From Alitta virens (lineage: Eukaryota; Annelida; Polychaeta; Phyllodocida; Nereididae), in contig OW028585.1 in assembly GCA_932294295.1 (NCBI GenBank), forward strand, positions 1,894,001-1,958,000: a DNA stretch of 64,000 nucleotides. The letters are read 5' to 3'. Positions 1 through 12,095 of this stretch are shown piece after piece. Below the pieces are notes generated by a model. That model saw only the letters and a list, made by a program, of their open reading frames with translations. It did not search any database and had not been told where the DNA came from. Position numbers and translations under genes: made by a program. Each line of letters starts with the position of its first letter. The first letter of the stretch is position 1.

Positions 1-1483
1 TAATGTTGCACATGTTCATGCAATGAACATGTGATTGTCCAGCAATCAAAGGCCAAGTAATTTGTAACCTTTACCTTTGAGGTCATAGGCACTTGGGACA
101 ATTCATCTGAAGAGTAAACAGCAGCCAATATGAAGTCAAATAAGGCCACATGAGTTTGTGAGTACTTCATATTATAATATGTATGCTATATTATTTAAAT
201 GGTTTAAGCATTTGTATTGTATTAAAGATTTAACTTTACTAGATGAAATGTAGTGAGTTATGTTACACTCAAACATCTCTTGTTCCATAGGTTCAATACA
301 TAGTTGATGATATAGTTATTGTAATATCATTATTGCTTTGTTAAATAATTCTGTTTCACTATTTTTATTATAATATTTGTATTTTGTATTTTTTTGTAGT
401 TTCACCAGCAGCAGTAGTCGCTGTGTGATAAAATAGTGGTCATATTTATGTTTTGTCAATTTCTTGGGAGAAATCTCACAATAGGTGTTATTCCATAAAG
501 GGGATGTAAAAGTATATTACAAGGTAAGTTATGAAGCTATTATAAGTGGTCTCTGAGAAAAATGCCCAAACGCCTGTCTGCATGTCGGAAGTCCAGATTA
601 TAAGCAACATAGTGAGTGTTTGATTTATGTTGATGAAGAAACTGCACAAGTACATATAACTACATTAGTCAGTGATAGCTTTACAATTTTTGCATTATAT
701 AGCATGCTTGGACTGGGCAGTACCAGGCCATTATTATATCACGAGGGAATGATGAAGAGTTCAACAAGCAGTTTAGGGGATGAGGAAAGACTATATTGTT
801 CAAGTCGAAGCCAAGTTGAACGACTCGTCATTCATCATTGACATTCTCTGATCAGCTGCTAAAATGTTCCATACGTTTGAGATATAACACAAGAATGCAT
901 AAAATTGGTCCAGAGTATGGCCTGTGCAACATTATGTCAATAGTGAATGTTGAATCACTCAAAATGCAGAGTGTATTGTACTTGCCAAAACATACATTCT
1001 CTGATCAGCTGCTGAAAATTTCAATACATTTCAAATATAAATATCAAAATTCAAACAATGGGATTGTGAGGTCACCATTCAATGAAAATGAATTGCCAGC
1101 AGATGTTTAACTTTACAAAATAAACTATGCTTTAGCAATATCCAATATACTCTGCTGCCGTACAACATACACCATGCTCGATGACAATGAAACATTTTGA
1201 TTGGCTCGTACAGCTGAATGGAGACCAACCATAACCTAATACTGATGTTAATCCTGGCTCTTGATTTGTTGTCAGCAGCTGATCAAGTACTGCACCAATT
1301 TGGCATGATGATCAGGAAAATATTAAAAGTCTCCTACACATTATCCACCAGGTGGCACAATGACTTTTATACCCATGAAAGACAGCAGCTCTTAGTGAGG
1401 AGGTTCCTTTTATATTTATTTTAGGGGGTGGGGGTGCAAAAACACACATTTCTTGATATTAATTTTTTAAGTTTTTTTTGCAG
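1..1483. other. AT-rich non-coding DNA, no confident gene
   Basis: Only short open frames are present (for example 620-841 and 838-1110 on +). None shows a recognisable domain or a convincing pair of splice sites. The 620-841 frame contains a stretch faintly like the end of a ZU5/UPA-type beta domain, which is too weak to call. Two imperfect copies of a short phrase, attctctgatcagctgct, occur near 842 and 997. Confidence 0.4.
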
Positions 1484-1745
1484 AATTGAATTTACTAAAT
1501 AAGCGTATGACTTATGACGTTACAAATACAAATCAGACATGAGGATTGATAACCCAGAAAAAGCCATTAACCTGGAACAATGTACTGCGTTGGAATGTGC
1601 CATGAAATATGTGACTTATGGCTGTGCTCTCTTTGCTGTCTCCAAGGCAACATGCAAGTGTGAACTGACCTTTGCGTATGACGTCACTGCCAGATCATAC
1701 ACTGTATCTGCGGCTCCAGGATTTGACATCTACAAAACGTACTAG
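1484..1745 (+). pseudogene. PAN/apple-like exon, decayed copy
   Basis: From about 1539 the translation closely matches the intact exon at 46633-46898. Both share the core NPEKA/NPEKI, a C-x4-C-x3 cluster, SKATCKCELTFAYDVTAR and the ending APGFDIYK followed by a stop. The Cys spacing fits a PAN/apple-like extracellular domain, but this is an inference from pattern only. A polypyrimidine-AG acceptor ends at 1483, as in the other copy. In the reading phase used by that copy, a TGA interrupts the frame at about 1538 and the conserved part continues in another frame. The exon is therefore probably a frameshifted relic unless it uses the ATG at 1539. Confidence 0.5.
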
Positions 1746-2460
1746 GCTCAATGTCTCAATGACAATGACTTTGACAACAAGTGGAACTATAAATCCATTA
1801 GATGTCTCCTGGATTTGGCCTGTAATCATTTTGTCTCCTTTGTAAGTGATGGTGCTGAAAAAAAAGAGATTCTGAAGCACAATACTTTTTGCCACCTTGT
1901 AAGCTTCACCAATTCAACGCTTCTTACAAATGACATCATACAAGTTTTTCTTAATTATTCTTGCTGCATGGTTTTGGATTCTGATTTATTTTCTGAATAA
2001 ATGTTGTTCATCCCCATACAGGTATAGCATAATCAATACTAGTGTATAACTTGTATATTTTAAGAATATTATGTTCTGATACTATATCAAGTCTTGTTGT
2101 GACAGTTTCACATTAATGCTACTTCACAGTGTTACTGTTACCAATGTAAGTGTTTTAAAACTTTTGTTACATGGCTCATTGATGCCATGCATTTCCTTAC
2201 TTCCACATAGTCATCTGTACTGACATCATCTATTTGTTAGTAGAGCAAGCAATAAGGTATGTTTAACTTAATATCATATTTTATAGTCTATATTATAATA
2301 GCTTAGTTCGAGTGACATGTCATACAACAGCACTTTGCTTTATTTTGCAGTGTCACCGTTTATATGGTTTATACATTTTATGAGAGAAAGACAATAAATC
2401 AGTGAATATTACATCTTGTTCTGTCCGCAATAAGATTCCAACTCTATACAAGTTTTTTTT
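1746..2460. other. non-coding, nothing recognised
   Basis: AT-rich sequence downstream of the PAN-like exon. I see no gene, clear terminal repeat or structured RNA here. Confidence 0.4.
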
Positions 2461-2713
2461 CAGACTCTGATGGTTATTTTCTCTTAACGCGACTACAAAA
2501 AATTCTGTACTTGAACATATCGACTCAATACGGTCTATGGTAGCAAAGAAAATACATAAAGTATATAATCATCAGCAAGTGCTTTTTCAGATTCTGTTTT
2601 ATTTTTCTATTAACGCGACTACAATAAATTATGTACACTACAACATATTGACTCAATAATGCTTAAAGTAGAGAAGAAAATAAACATAGTTTATAATCAT
2701 CAGCAAGTGCTGC
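2461..2713. repeat. two-copy tandem repeat, about 127-bp unit
   Basis: Units start at 2461 and 2588. Both read cag-a-t/c-tctg, then ttaacgcgactaca, then gactcaata, then ataatcatcagcaagtgct, with scattered substitutions. This is an old local tandem duplication with no coding content. Confidence 0.75.
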
Positions 2714-3503
2714 TATAAACTCCTAATGATGATCCTGTCTTATAAATAGAGTATTTATGAAAAAAAGTATGTGAAGTTATTAGGCACATATATATACATA
2801 TATTAAAATTTCATAAATCAATATAAGGCAAACATAGTTACAATATTGTGCAAAATATTGTAGATATATTTTGCAGTTTATGCTAGCATGGACAATATGG
2901 AACATAGGAACAAACGGCTCGCCTTAGAAAAATAATAATAATATGCTCTGTAAAGTATGCCTCTTTGGATAGTGTCCTCTCACAACAATTACTGTACCAG
3001 AGATGTCTTTAGTTCCACTTTGTCTGGTGAAAACATTCATCAGAACATAGTATTTTTAAATGAATATTCAAATAAGCAAAAGTCTTATTGAGGCCACTTG
3101 CGGTTTCAAAAATAAACTCAACATAAACAATATTCAAAAGTTTGTGTGACTTATACACCTACAAAACAGAGCATTGTCTAACATATTGACTTGGCGACAA
3201 AATGTCTCCCACTGAAGTAATTTTGTCTCCCAGTGAATCACAAATTAGGGTCACTGGGTGACAAGCTCTTTAGATGATCTGTGACAAACATTAGAAAAAA
3301 TATACCCTTTGAAACAATCATGCAAGCTGGCTGATAGATTCTTGAATCAAAGTTTCAGTTTGTCACTTCAGGGAGTCCTGTTCAAGTCTGGTCCAGGCAC
3401 ATATACCGGATTGGACCTATCTAAGGACCACAACTCAACTCAAAAATTTTTTTAATTTAAATGACATGCAAAGAAGTACATGTACAATAGCCCGGCAATT
3501 ATA

Positions 3504-3630
3504 AAACTGAACCGAGAGAAGATATCCCCAGGATTTATTCTTGGAATTGAATGGTTTTATTCAGTTTTGAATATTTTGAACACAATTATTGATCTCTTGG
3601 TTAATCTGGGGTGCTACTTTACAGGGTATC
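3504..3630 (+). repeat. dispersed repeat copy a (about 120 bp)
   Basis: Near-identical to 4424-4545 (same strand), sharing ggaattgaatggttttattc and gtgctactttacagggtatc. It may be part of an unidentified interspersed repeat. The short frame at 3480-3662 that overlaps it is probably not a gene. Confidence 0.7.
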
Positions 3631-5324
3631 TCCTCTTATTAATCACCTTGTGTGTTAGGTAAAAAGATTAGTGAAGAAATGAAAGCGAATGAAGAGAAAG
3701 CAAGCGTTCCTCGATTTTGTAAGCATAGTTAATTGGATTATGATGTTAATAGGATTATGATGAGATGAATTATGATTGGCTTATAGCTAAGATGGCGGCG
3801 CCTGGAAACGAAATGAATGCTGCTAATTATTTGTAGGGCCAGTTAGGCTTACCCATATCGGGCCCCTTGTGTTTTCTAATTAAGGCCTTGATCTCCTGCT
3901 TAGTGCCTCTGACTATGAGGTGCAGTGAACCATGGCATGGAGATTAAGGAGAGCAGGGAGACTTTCAGCAGATTTTGAAGAGTGCACATCATTAATGAGT
4001 TGATGATTGGTGCAAAATATTTTCTGATAAAGCATTCAGCCCAACCAGGGTAAGTTATTACTGTATTATTATATATCTACATTTGCTCATTATTTCTCTG
4101 GCATACATACCTTACTATTATTTACTTTATTATTTTCATTTTGTTTTAGGCTGTTTGTATGACTCTACATATGCGTATGAGTTTATTTGTGACTTCATGT
4201 CATGGTCAATGTACAATAAACAAATGAACTTTTCCAACAAGAATTGTGTGATCACTACACGGCATTACAATTATTGACTAATTTTATTGAATCAATCAAT
4301 TACATTTGAATGCAGACGAGCTTCACCACACGGTTAGTTTACTTAAGTGCTCTGCAATTATACCAGCCTGTTTTGCATGGCTAATCATCTGGATAGCACT
4401 GCAATCTAGCATATTATGAAGTTGAACTGATAGAAGATATTCCCAGGATTTATTCCTGGAATTGAATGGTTTTATTCAGTTTTGAATATTTTGAACACCA
4501 TTATTGATCTCTTGGTTAATATGAGGTGCTACTTTACAGGGTATCAAACATGAATCATTGATTAAAAGGAGAGGTCCATGTTTCAAATTTGTTTACATAT
4601 AATTTTTATTCTTACCATCGCCAAATGGATGATTTTTATGTTGAATGATCTTCAAAAAAAAATGCAGTGTAGCGGACCCAGATTTATGACCAAATTTAAC
4701 AAGCCTCATTGCCAGGCCTATGACGTAAAAATGCTTGAAATCAATGTATGACATTACAAACTAATGTAGTTATGACGGCATTTTTCAAATATTTGATCAA
4801 TTTAATTTTTAATAGACTCCAAATATGGGCATAAATTTGCTATACTGCACTAAACCCTGATCTTTTCTTATGGATTGAAAAGTCTCGCCCTACATTTTGT
4901 ACACAATCAAAACAAAGCGCGACATCCAAGTGTGCCTTATATTGCAGACGCATTACTCACAGTGACCAGAGAGGCGTTTCGCTCACTATGTAGAGTGGTG
5001 TAATTGGTGAAGACTTGATAGTATGATTTTCTTCATTTACTTGGTAACTACAAGAACAAGAGAGGTAAATGAATCATCATTCTGTTGCTCGCCTCCTATA
5101 ACATAATTTTCATCATCATTGCTGATTACACACCTATTATTTATTTCAATATATATATTTTATTTTTATTTTTAACAGGTTAACATGTTTAGACTACTGT
5201 CTGTTTTACAACAGAGCCCTGTATATTAAAATACAATAAATACAAATATAACACACAAGGATAAAATCATCAATAACACATTCAGAATAAAAGCATTAAT
5301 AATTAGAGTGATCAAAAATAAATT
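3631..5324. other. AT-rich non-coding DNA
   Basis: No supported gene. It contains repeat copy b (4424-4545) and otherwise unremarkable AT-rich sequence. A short stretch atggcggcgcctgg at about 3791 is GC-rich but leads into no long frame. Confidence 0.4.
4424..4545 (+). repeat. dispersed repeat copy b (about 120 bp)
   Basis: Second copy of the 3504-3630 sequence, about 920 bp downstream in the same orientation, with roughly a dozen differences by eye. Confidence 0.7.
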
Positions 5325-5490
5325 TTAGACTTTCATTTTAAAATCATCAATTAATGTGCACGTCTTCATGTAATTAGGATTCCACAGTTTTGGACCCTGA
5401 TAACCGAATGAAGCTTTAGTAACATTAATATTAAAATATGGAATCTTACCATCATTCTCATTATCATGTCTTGTCAACACCTTTCTGAAA
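5325..5490 (-). pseudogene. LINE reverse transcriptase C-terminal remnant
   Basis: Read on the minus strand this segment encodes a tail with SFGYQGPKLWNPNY followed by a FK-ending stop. This matches the conserved C-terminal signature (Y-x-G-x-x-LWN) of CR1/L2-type non-LTR retrotransposon ORF2 proteins. It is a short 3' fragment with no attached RT domain visible. Confidence 0.5.
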
Positions 5491-5959
5491 ATTCCCCGGA
5501 CATATATGCTTTAAGGATTAATATTAGGACCCAGATGAGTTGTTTTTGCCAAGATGTTTCATATACATGAAGCAACAAATATGTACGAAAATAAATATGT
5601 CAGTAACAATTTTTATTCATACCTACTGATGCATTTGATGGGTTGTTTTGTAGTTTTGTTAGACAATTTGCTGTCATTTCTCTTTCAATTTTATATAGTT
5701 AAATGATCGTATTCTGCTGCAAATTCAGTGTTAAAAGACACCTGCTAGAAGTGCTCCCCACTTGTTATTGCTAAAATATTTCTTATATTATATAAACTTT
5801 TACTGACAAATCTATATCAGAAAGATACATGTGAATAGCAGAAAGAAAACCAAAGAAAGCAATGCAAGAATGATACAACATGAAGTTATTATCATGTTAT
5901 TATTATCATGTTAGTAATTTCTTAACTTTAATATACTATAGTCAAATATCTATATGTAC

Positions 5960-6268
5960 TTCTATATGTTATAGACAGACAAAGGAATTGCTTTGTCTGT
6001 GCATTCAGATTAATTATTCAGAAGACCACAGCAGTTGCATCTGCTGGTCTTAGGTAATAGGACAATGGACCAACTGGCCAGTCTCACTGGACCAGAAGCT
6101 CCATATTGATTTTATGAGGCTTTGTCTCAAAGATCCATGACAACAGGCCCAACTCTGGCCTTTGTCTGATGAATGATATAAAAGCCTAGACAACCCACTA
6201 GTCTGGGTCATAAGCAGAATAAAGCTTCACTACAAACTACCTTCCTGACTTGTCTTCAATTCAACATT
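5960..6268 (+). mobile_element. possible solo LTR-like sequence
   Basis: The stretch has LTR-like architecture: a TATA-like gatataaaagcc at about 6176, an AATAAA at about 6219 roughly 40 bases later, and an end at ...ttcaaca near 6268. I could not find a convincing TG start or a target-site duplication, so this is only a candidate. It might instead be a promoter or another repeat. Confidence 0.25.
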
Positions 6269-7865
6269 ATAATATATATAAACAATGAATATTTTAATAT
6301 GCACCATAATGTACAAATCATGTTAAAATAATACTGATTGTTGAGAAGCTATGTATGTGTAGTCTCCAAAATATACTGTAATGTTTCTACACATAAATAC
6401 ACAATAAACTGAGTCACTAAATAGTTCGATAATTTAAAATAATCATCATATATACAAATGCACAATATATATATATATATATCGATTTTTATTGACAGCA
6501 AAAAAAAAAATGTGTCAGCATGACAAAATAATAAATGGCAAAAATAAAAGATAATAGAAATACATGGATCAACAGTTAAAATAATTAAATAAGTAGAGCT
6601 ATGTTATGACTAATACTAATAAACATTACATAGTCTGTCTAAGAAATTCCAAAGTACCCGGAACTAAACAAAGAATAGTAATGATACTGTTTAAAAAGCA
6701 CCAACAAATAATTTTAGCACAACAATTCAGGTTCAATAATAACACTAACCACTTAGCATAATATATATATATATATATACATGTACTCTTGACTGTTATC
6801 AACATGGTAAACAATATGAAATGATATACAATACAATATGAAGTGACATACAATGTGAAGTGACATACAATAGTAAATATTTACAAATATACAAATGTAC
6901 AAAGTCATACACACACATGGAAGCAGTTTTGTCAATGTGCCGCCAGCCACTCTATTCCAGGAGACATTTAAATTACTATTATATAAAACATTTAAAATTC
7001 TACTGTCTAATTTTAATGCTACCTGTAGAAATTTACCAAGAGCAAAGTTAAGGTTAGTGTTCTTAGTTGTTAATATTTGTAAGAATTTTTCAGTTGGTAA
7101 AGCCCTCGACGCATTTAAAGGCAATTTTGAATGCGTTTAAGCAGATATCAATCCATTTTATATATATATATATATGAAGCAACAAATATGTAAGAAGATA
7201 AATATGTCAGTAACGATGCTTGTTCTATGATTACGTCATAAACTCATCATACCACATAGCGCATTATGTAGGGGCAGTTTAGCTCATGTCAATCAACTGC
7301 AGAAGTAAGTTAGACAGAGGGTATAGTTCACTTTAGTTGCATACGTGCATATGTGATTTGGTTCACCGAGCTCATCTTAGTTAAGCTGCAGTGAAACTAC
7401 TGTCATCATTATTGATGGTAGTATATCAATAATATATCCTTTTGCGCTTTGTATATTGTGCTCCCTCTTAAATTAATTTATGTGTAATTTATTTAAAGTT
7501 TCAATCTAAAATGTCAAGCAAATTGACATTTTTAGGCTTACACTTCTGTACGACTACAGTTACAATCAAATTTAAATCGATGAAATACAGGTAGAAATAT
7601 AGTACAATAATAATGATAATAATAATAATAATACATTTATCATAATAGTATAAATGACAAAGAAAAAATTGTCCATCTTGAATGCCCACAGTATTGTCCA
7701 GAGTAGTTTGACTGGCAGCAAGCACTGACCAGTCTCATCACACATGATATTCTTTGATGTCTGTGATTCAGCAAATGAAGAACTTTATAGCTAGCAACTT
7801 TGCGCTGACCTAGCTAGTGTCTTTCAGTTTATATGCTGCAATATCGGCATGTGAAATAGGATGCA
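6269..7865. other. AT-rich non-coding DNA with (TA)n runs
   Basis: Contains short (TA)n tracts near 6465, 6760 and 7158. Open frames on both strands over 6626-7140 show no domain I recognise. A phrase at 5573-5608 (gaagcaacaaatatgta) recurs at 7174-7210. A small (aat)n run lies near 7612. Confidence 0.4.
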
Positions 7866-7867
7866 CT

Positions 7868-8272
7868 TCAGTCATAGCTTTTCAGTGTCTTCAATATTTC
7901 TGATTTAAAGGTGTTGAGTGAGCTACATGACTTATCCTGAGTTGGTATAGTTCTAAATTTTGGTAAAGCATATCTGTCATTATCATGCATGTCATAAGGT
8001 GACTCCTGTGAAATAAAGAGCTTTTTTATGTTTTCTGGTGCAGTATCTTTTTTGACCTTGTTCATCATTATAGCAACATATTTCATACATTTTCTATAAA
8101 TAGTGAGATAATTTTCCTCACTGCATATTTCTTCATATCTTAGAGATCTTTCATTTGTCTTCTCTAATTTGTTTAGGTTTAGCCTCCCACAAACATCCAT
8201 ACAATAAGTGAAGATGCTGTTATAAAGGAATGTTTTACAGTCTTTATCTAGATAGTTTTTGATGCGCTTCAT
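7868..8272 (-). pseudogene. LINE ORF2 C-terminal region
   Basis: A 134-residue frame that starts inside the protein. It contains the pattern R-S-L-R-x-x, then SEENYLTIYRKCMKYVAIMM, and ends with NTFKSEI. This resembles the cellular-like tail that follows the RT domain in CR1/Jockey-type LINEs. It lies directly 3' of the RT block on the same strand and is a relic. Confidence 0.55.
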
Positions 8273-8399
8273 TGCATTGACTTGTTTACCTGTCTGATTA
8301 CATTTTTCATCAATATGTGAGCTAAAGTTTAAATTTTTGTCAAGTTCAATAACTAATATGTTTATAGAATGTGATGCATGTAATATTATGTCATTTATG

Positions 8400-9150
8400 G
8401 TTAGAATTTAATTATAATTTTCATAGGAAGTGTTCAGGTACATAAGCTGAAATTTGCTGGCATTTGCATTCATGTCATTTAGCTCAAACCACTTCATTGC
8501 ATATAGACAGTCTTGCTGTAGTTTGGATTTTAGGCTTGCTAAATGTTTATCAACACAACTGGGTGTGTTGTCATTTGCATAGTTGTAGATCTTAGCATTT
8601 AATTTGGAGAATAGAAATTCATTTATGAAGATGTTAAACAACAAGGGGCCAAGGATAGATCCTTGTGGGACTCATTTGATATTATATACCCATGTCTCTC
8701 CAATTCTTACCCTTTGCTGTCTTCTCATAATGTACGATTTTATTAGATCTAATGCACTGCTGTCAAATCCATATGCTGACAGTTTCGCAAGTAGGAGTCC
8801 ATGAGGCATACAATCAAAAGCCTTTGACAGATCAATGGCAACTACATCTCAGTATATCTTGACTGCTGTATCCTTTCCTAAAACCTGATAGATAATCATG
8901 AAACGATACTTTCATATATTCATATATTTTATTGTTCCTCTTGCCATAATTTTTGATACAATCGGCAAATATATTTACTGATCTAAAGTTGTCCTTGTTC
9001 AGTTTATCTTTCTTTTGATATACAGGAGATATGTTAGCATTCTTAAGCTTACTTGGAAATGTCTTTTCGATTATGCATCTATTGATTACTTTTGCCAGAG
9101 GTTTAGAAAGTTTATGGGCAATTTTCTCAATGATTTTGACACGGATTTCA
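8400..9150 (-). pseudogene. LINE reverse transcriptase domain, frameshifted
   Basis: Several minus-strand frames give RT motifs in order: a motif-A-like segment with SKAFDCMPHG (about 8830-8800), PQGSILGPLLFN (about 8675-8640), and the motif-C region IYNYANDNT (about 8585). The first catalytic Asp of the YADD box reads as Asn. Frame changes between the motifs show the domain is dead. Confidence 0.65.
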
Positions 9151-9498
9151 TCATACCCTACTGCTATATTTGTTGAGAGGGACTTTTATGACTTTCATCA
9201 CTTCCCTCTCTGATACAAATTTAAAAGTAAAATATTTTTGGGCTCTTCTAAACTTTAAACTTTTAATTTTTTTTGTACCTTCATGCTCATCATAGTCTTT
9301 CAGAATTTCCTCCAAGGGTTTGTATGTGTCTTCAGGGGAACCTATATCATGACCAACTTTTTGAAAGAACTCATTGAAAATGTTACGCACTCTTTGATCA
9401 TCTGTGATGATTTCCTCTCCTTCTCGAAGGGGTATACTATCAGTTTTGGTTCTAGACCTTGAGAAAAATGGCTTAATGGCTTTCCAAAAGTCTTGCAC
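9151..9498 (-). pseudogene. LINE EN-RT linker fragment
   Basis: A 115-residue frame opening with MQDFWKAIKPFFS and carrying FNEFFQKVG. This is typical of the segment between the endonuclease and RT in invertebrate LINE ORF2 proteins. It lies between the EN and RT pieces in the expected order. Confidence 0.5.
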
Positions 9499-9782
9499 TG
9501 TTTTGAAATACTTTTGATCTCATTTCTCTTTATTGATGTCACTACATTTCTTTGATATCTGTATAGTGCTAAATAGTAATATGACCTATATCTATAATAT
9601 TTATTTCTTAGCTGATTCGGGAACTAAATTGCCTTTCTGAGCTCATTTGTCATGCAATGGAAATCAGTCTTTCTTATTGTCTTTGTTTTCTTCGAAGCAT
9701 GCTTATCTAGCAGGTCACATAACTGCTCATGACTTTGTAATGTATTGAAGGCCGTTTCTGCACTGTCACAGGAGTCAACTCT

Positions 9783-10325
9783 TCACTCAAGATGCATATT
9801 TCCCATGTCTGTTATGACCTTATCATAGTCAATTTTCTTCATTTTCCTACAAGAGACTTTTTCAGTTTTAGGAGCGGGTCTGTGGAATCGCAGCACTCCG
9901 CCTATTAGATTATGAAAGTCACTAATTCCAGTATTAACTGAGAAACCTTTCAGATATTTTCTGCGCTTTGAAACAAGCATTACATCAATTGATGTGGGCT
10001 GACTTGATTTAAAGCAGGTGCGTTCAGAAATGATGTTGGTCAGGCCATAAGTTGGTAGGAGTGCTGATAGGGTGTTTGGATTGAGCATGTTAAAATTCAT
10101 ATCACCAATGCCAATTACATGATCATTTTTATAAAATATCTTCTTTCCTAGGTCCTCAAATAGGTCTTCAAACTTGCTTTCTTCCATCTTTGGATTCTTA
10201 TAAGCACATAATAACATAATTTTGTCCTCACCAAAAATTAGTTCAATAGATATGTTTTCAAAGTCATTATCACACAGGCTGATACTGCATGGGGTATGGG
10301 GAATGTTCTTCGACATATAAACCAA
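9783..10325 (-). pseudogene. LINE APE-type endonuclease
   Basis: 180 residues with the endonuclease signatures GIGDMNFN (metal-binding Asp) and SDFHNLIGG (the SDH-like box). Sequence on the same strand at about 10450-10530 encodes the preceding NVNSLNSK box in a different frame. The N-terminus is therefore frameshifted away. The target-site nickase is broken. Confidence 0.65.
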
Positions 10326-10530
10326 CAGACCCCACTATTGGATCTTTTGTCTTGCCTCACAATGGAGTATCAAACTATTTCAAATATTTTTTTGCTTATA
10401 TGATGCATCTAGCTTAGTTTCACTCAACACCAGAATGTCTAGTTTACAACTTTGAATCAATTCTTTGATCTCTCCACATTTGCTATTGAGACTATTTACA
10501 TTTAGATGGCCTATGATCACATTCTTTGAA

Positions 10531-11554
10531 TTTGAGATACATACTTTTTCAATGTCCTTGAAAACAGTAACTTTATCATTTTTTGAACATTGATTGCCTA
10601 CATAATCATTTTCACCTGATAGCTCATGAACTTAACTAGTTATTTCCTGACCTACATTACTTTGTGTGAGTGCATTCTGTAAGGGTAAGTCACTCGTCTC
10701 TGGTATGGTTTCGGCCATCTGGCCGGATCCCTAATAACCATACCTGCCTCCAGCTGCATTTTGTGTCTGGGTGTAATGGGATGTCATTTGTATTGCGCTG
10801 GGACCCAGGCACCCCCAGTAATTGATCTAATTGCAATAGTTTAATGAACATGTAATTTTAAATTTGCCATTATAATCGATTGTCTGTATATATTAGTGAT
10901 TAAGCCCCAATTTGTGTGTCAATGCATGCCACCGCTTGTTCCTCAATCGTGCTGTGGCCTACCTCATTCTATCTTTCTTCTATTTTACCCGTACTTTCCC
11001 GTGAAGTGAGCACATGCTTGCTGTCAATATGGCTGCCATCACTTTCAGAAAGAGGCTGATAGATGGAGGTCCTGTGGCACCATAGCAACCCCCCCCCCTT
11101 CCATCCTAACAACCAAGCTTGCAAGATTAAGCTCCTCAGCAACCATTCACTAATTGCGTCTAAGTGCTTTCGCATTTACCAAAAGGCCAGCAGTCAATAA
11201 TGTACAGTTTGGTAATGAATTATCAAAGAACTGAACAACTTTTTTATTTTTTTTTTTCATTTAGATGCAACATTAGAACCATGGAAAAGACAAGGTTACT
11301 ATGTTTAGGTAGGTACTTGTTTAACTTAATCATGTAGATATTTACACAATCTTAAAATATATCATTTTGTGTGAGTTAGTATGATTATTAATTCAATACA
11401 TGGCAGGACATAAGTACACACTAATATGTTACTGATGAATGGTCAACATTATGAAAGCCAAACATCGTCGGTGGAAATGTATGTACACTAATGTGTTCAG
11501 CAAAAACTTGTCTATTGCCGTTATTCTTCTGGTGAAACCAACAAATGTATGTAC
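10531..11554. other. non-coding, nothing recognised
   Basis: Mixed-composition sequence. The stretch 10700-10800 could be LINE 5' UTR. A C-run lies at 11088-11098. No supported gene. Confidence 0.35.
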
Positions 11555-11831
11555 ATATGTAATGTTTATGTATTTCTATATGTAATGTCTATGTATTTGT
11601 ATATGTAATGTCTATGTATTTGCATATGTAATGTCTATATATTTATATATGTAATGTATATTTATTTGTATATGTAATGTCTATGTATTTGTATATGTAA
11701 TGTCTATGTATTTGTATATGTAATGTCTATGTATTTGTATATGTAATGTCTATGTATTTGTATATGTAATGTCTATGTATTTGTTTATTTAATGTCTATA
11801 TACTTGTATATGTAATGTCCATGTGTTTGTA
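11555..11831. repeat. 23-bp tandem array (SINE tail)
   Basis: About 12 copies of a unit reading tatgtatttgtatatgtaatgtc, with few changes. The array abuts the L2-like 3' end of the minus-strand SINE at 11832-12095. Minus-strand tails of L2-mobilised elements are often short tandem arrays. Unlike a CRISPR, it has no spacers. Confidence 0.85.
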
Positions 11832-12095
11832 TAGCACCTGTTTCAGAATTGAATTCTGCTCACTGGCGCTTGGCATTGAGTATGGAATCAGGGGTCATTC
11901 TGTGTTGGTATATTGGTATCAGAGTTTGGTATCAGAGTTTGGCATCAGAGTTTAGCATCAGAGTTTAGCATCAGAGTTTGGTTCGGCAGCAGATTTTGGT
12001 ATCACAGTTGAGAGCCGGAGTGGGATTCAAACCCCACATCCTGAGTGCCAGTGCTTTAGCAGTCCAGTACTCTAACCATTAGGCCACAGTGCTTA
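11832..12095 (-). mobile_element. tRNA-Ser-derived SINE with L2-like 3' end
   Basis: Read on the minus strand, a tRNA-like head (12094-12015) leads through a middle region with 14-bp repeats (about 11925-11995, cagagtttggtat type). The 3' part contains gtgagcagaattcaattctg and ends in gtgctatacaaaca. It then runs into the 23-bp array. The 3' part resembles the end of the LINE at 47765-47815, which suggests shared retrotransposition machinery (inference). Confidence 0.6.
12015..12094 (-). other. tRNA-Ser(GCT)-like SINE head
   Basis: Minus strand: A box TGGCCTAATGG, an anticodon-loop-like ctgctaa giving GCT, and B box GGGGTTTGAATCCCA with T for C in the canonical GGTTCGA. The stems look imperfect and a SINE body follows, so I treat it as a tRNA-derived promoter rather than a working tRNA gene. 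Confidence 0.55.

Larger units (their letters stand above)
7866..10530 (-). mobile_element. degenerate non-LTR retrotransposon (LINE, CR1/Jockey-like)
   Basis: Minus-strand order is 5' endonuclease (about 10530-9783), linker (9498-9151), reverse transcriptase (about 9150-8400) and C-terminal tail (8272-7868). The frame is broken several times, and the YxDD-type catalytic box is altered to a Y-A-N-D form. The element is inactive. The 3' UTR probably continues toward about 7500, with no clear terminus. Confidence 0.75.

Noticed and set aside
11555..11831. 23-bp repeats as a CRISPR array
   Set aside because: The units are contiguous with no spacers, and the setting is animal DNA. It is a simple tandem tail of a SINE.
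12015..12094. functional tRNA-Ser gene
   Set aside because: The B box is degenerate, stems look imperfect and a SINE body with LINE-like tail follows.
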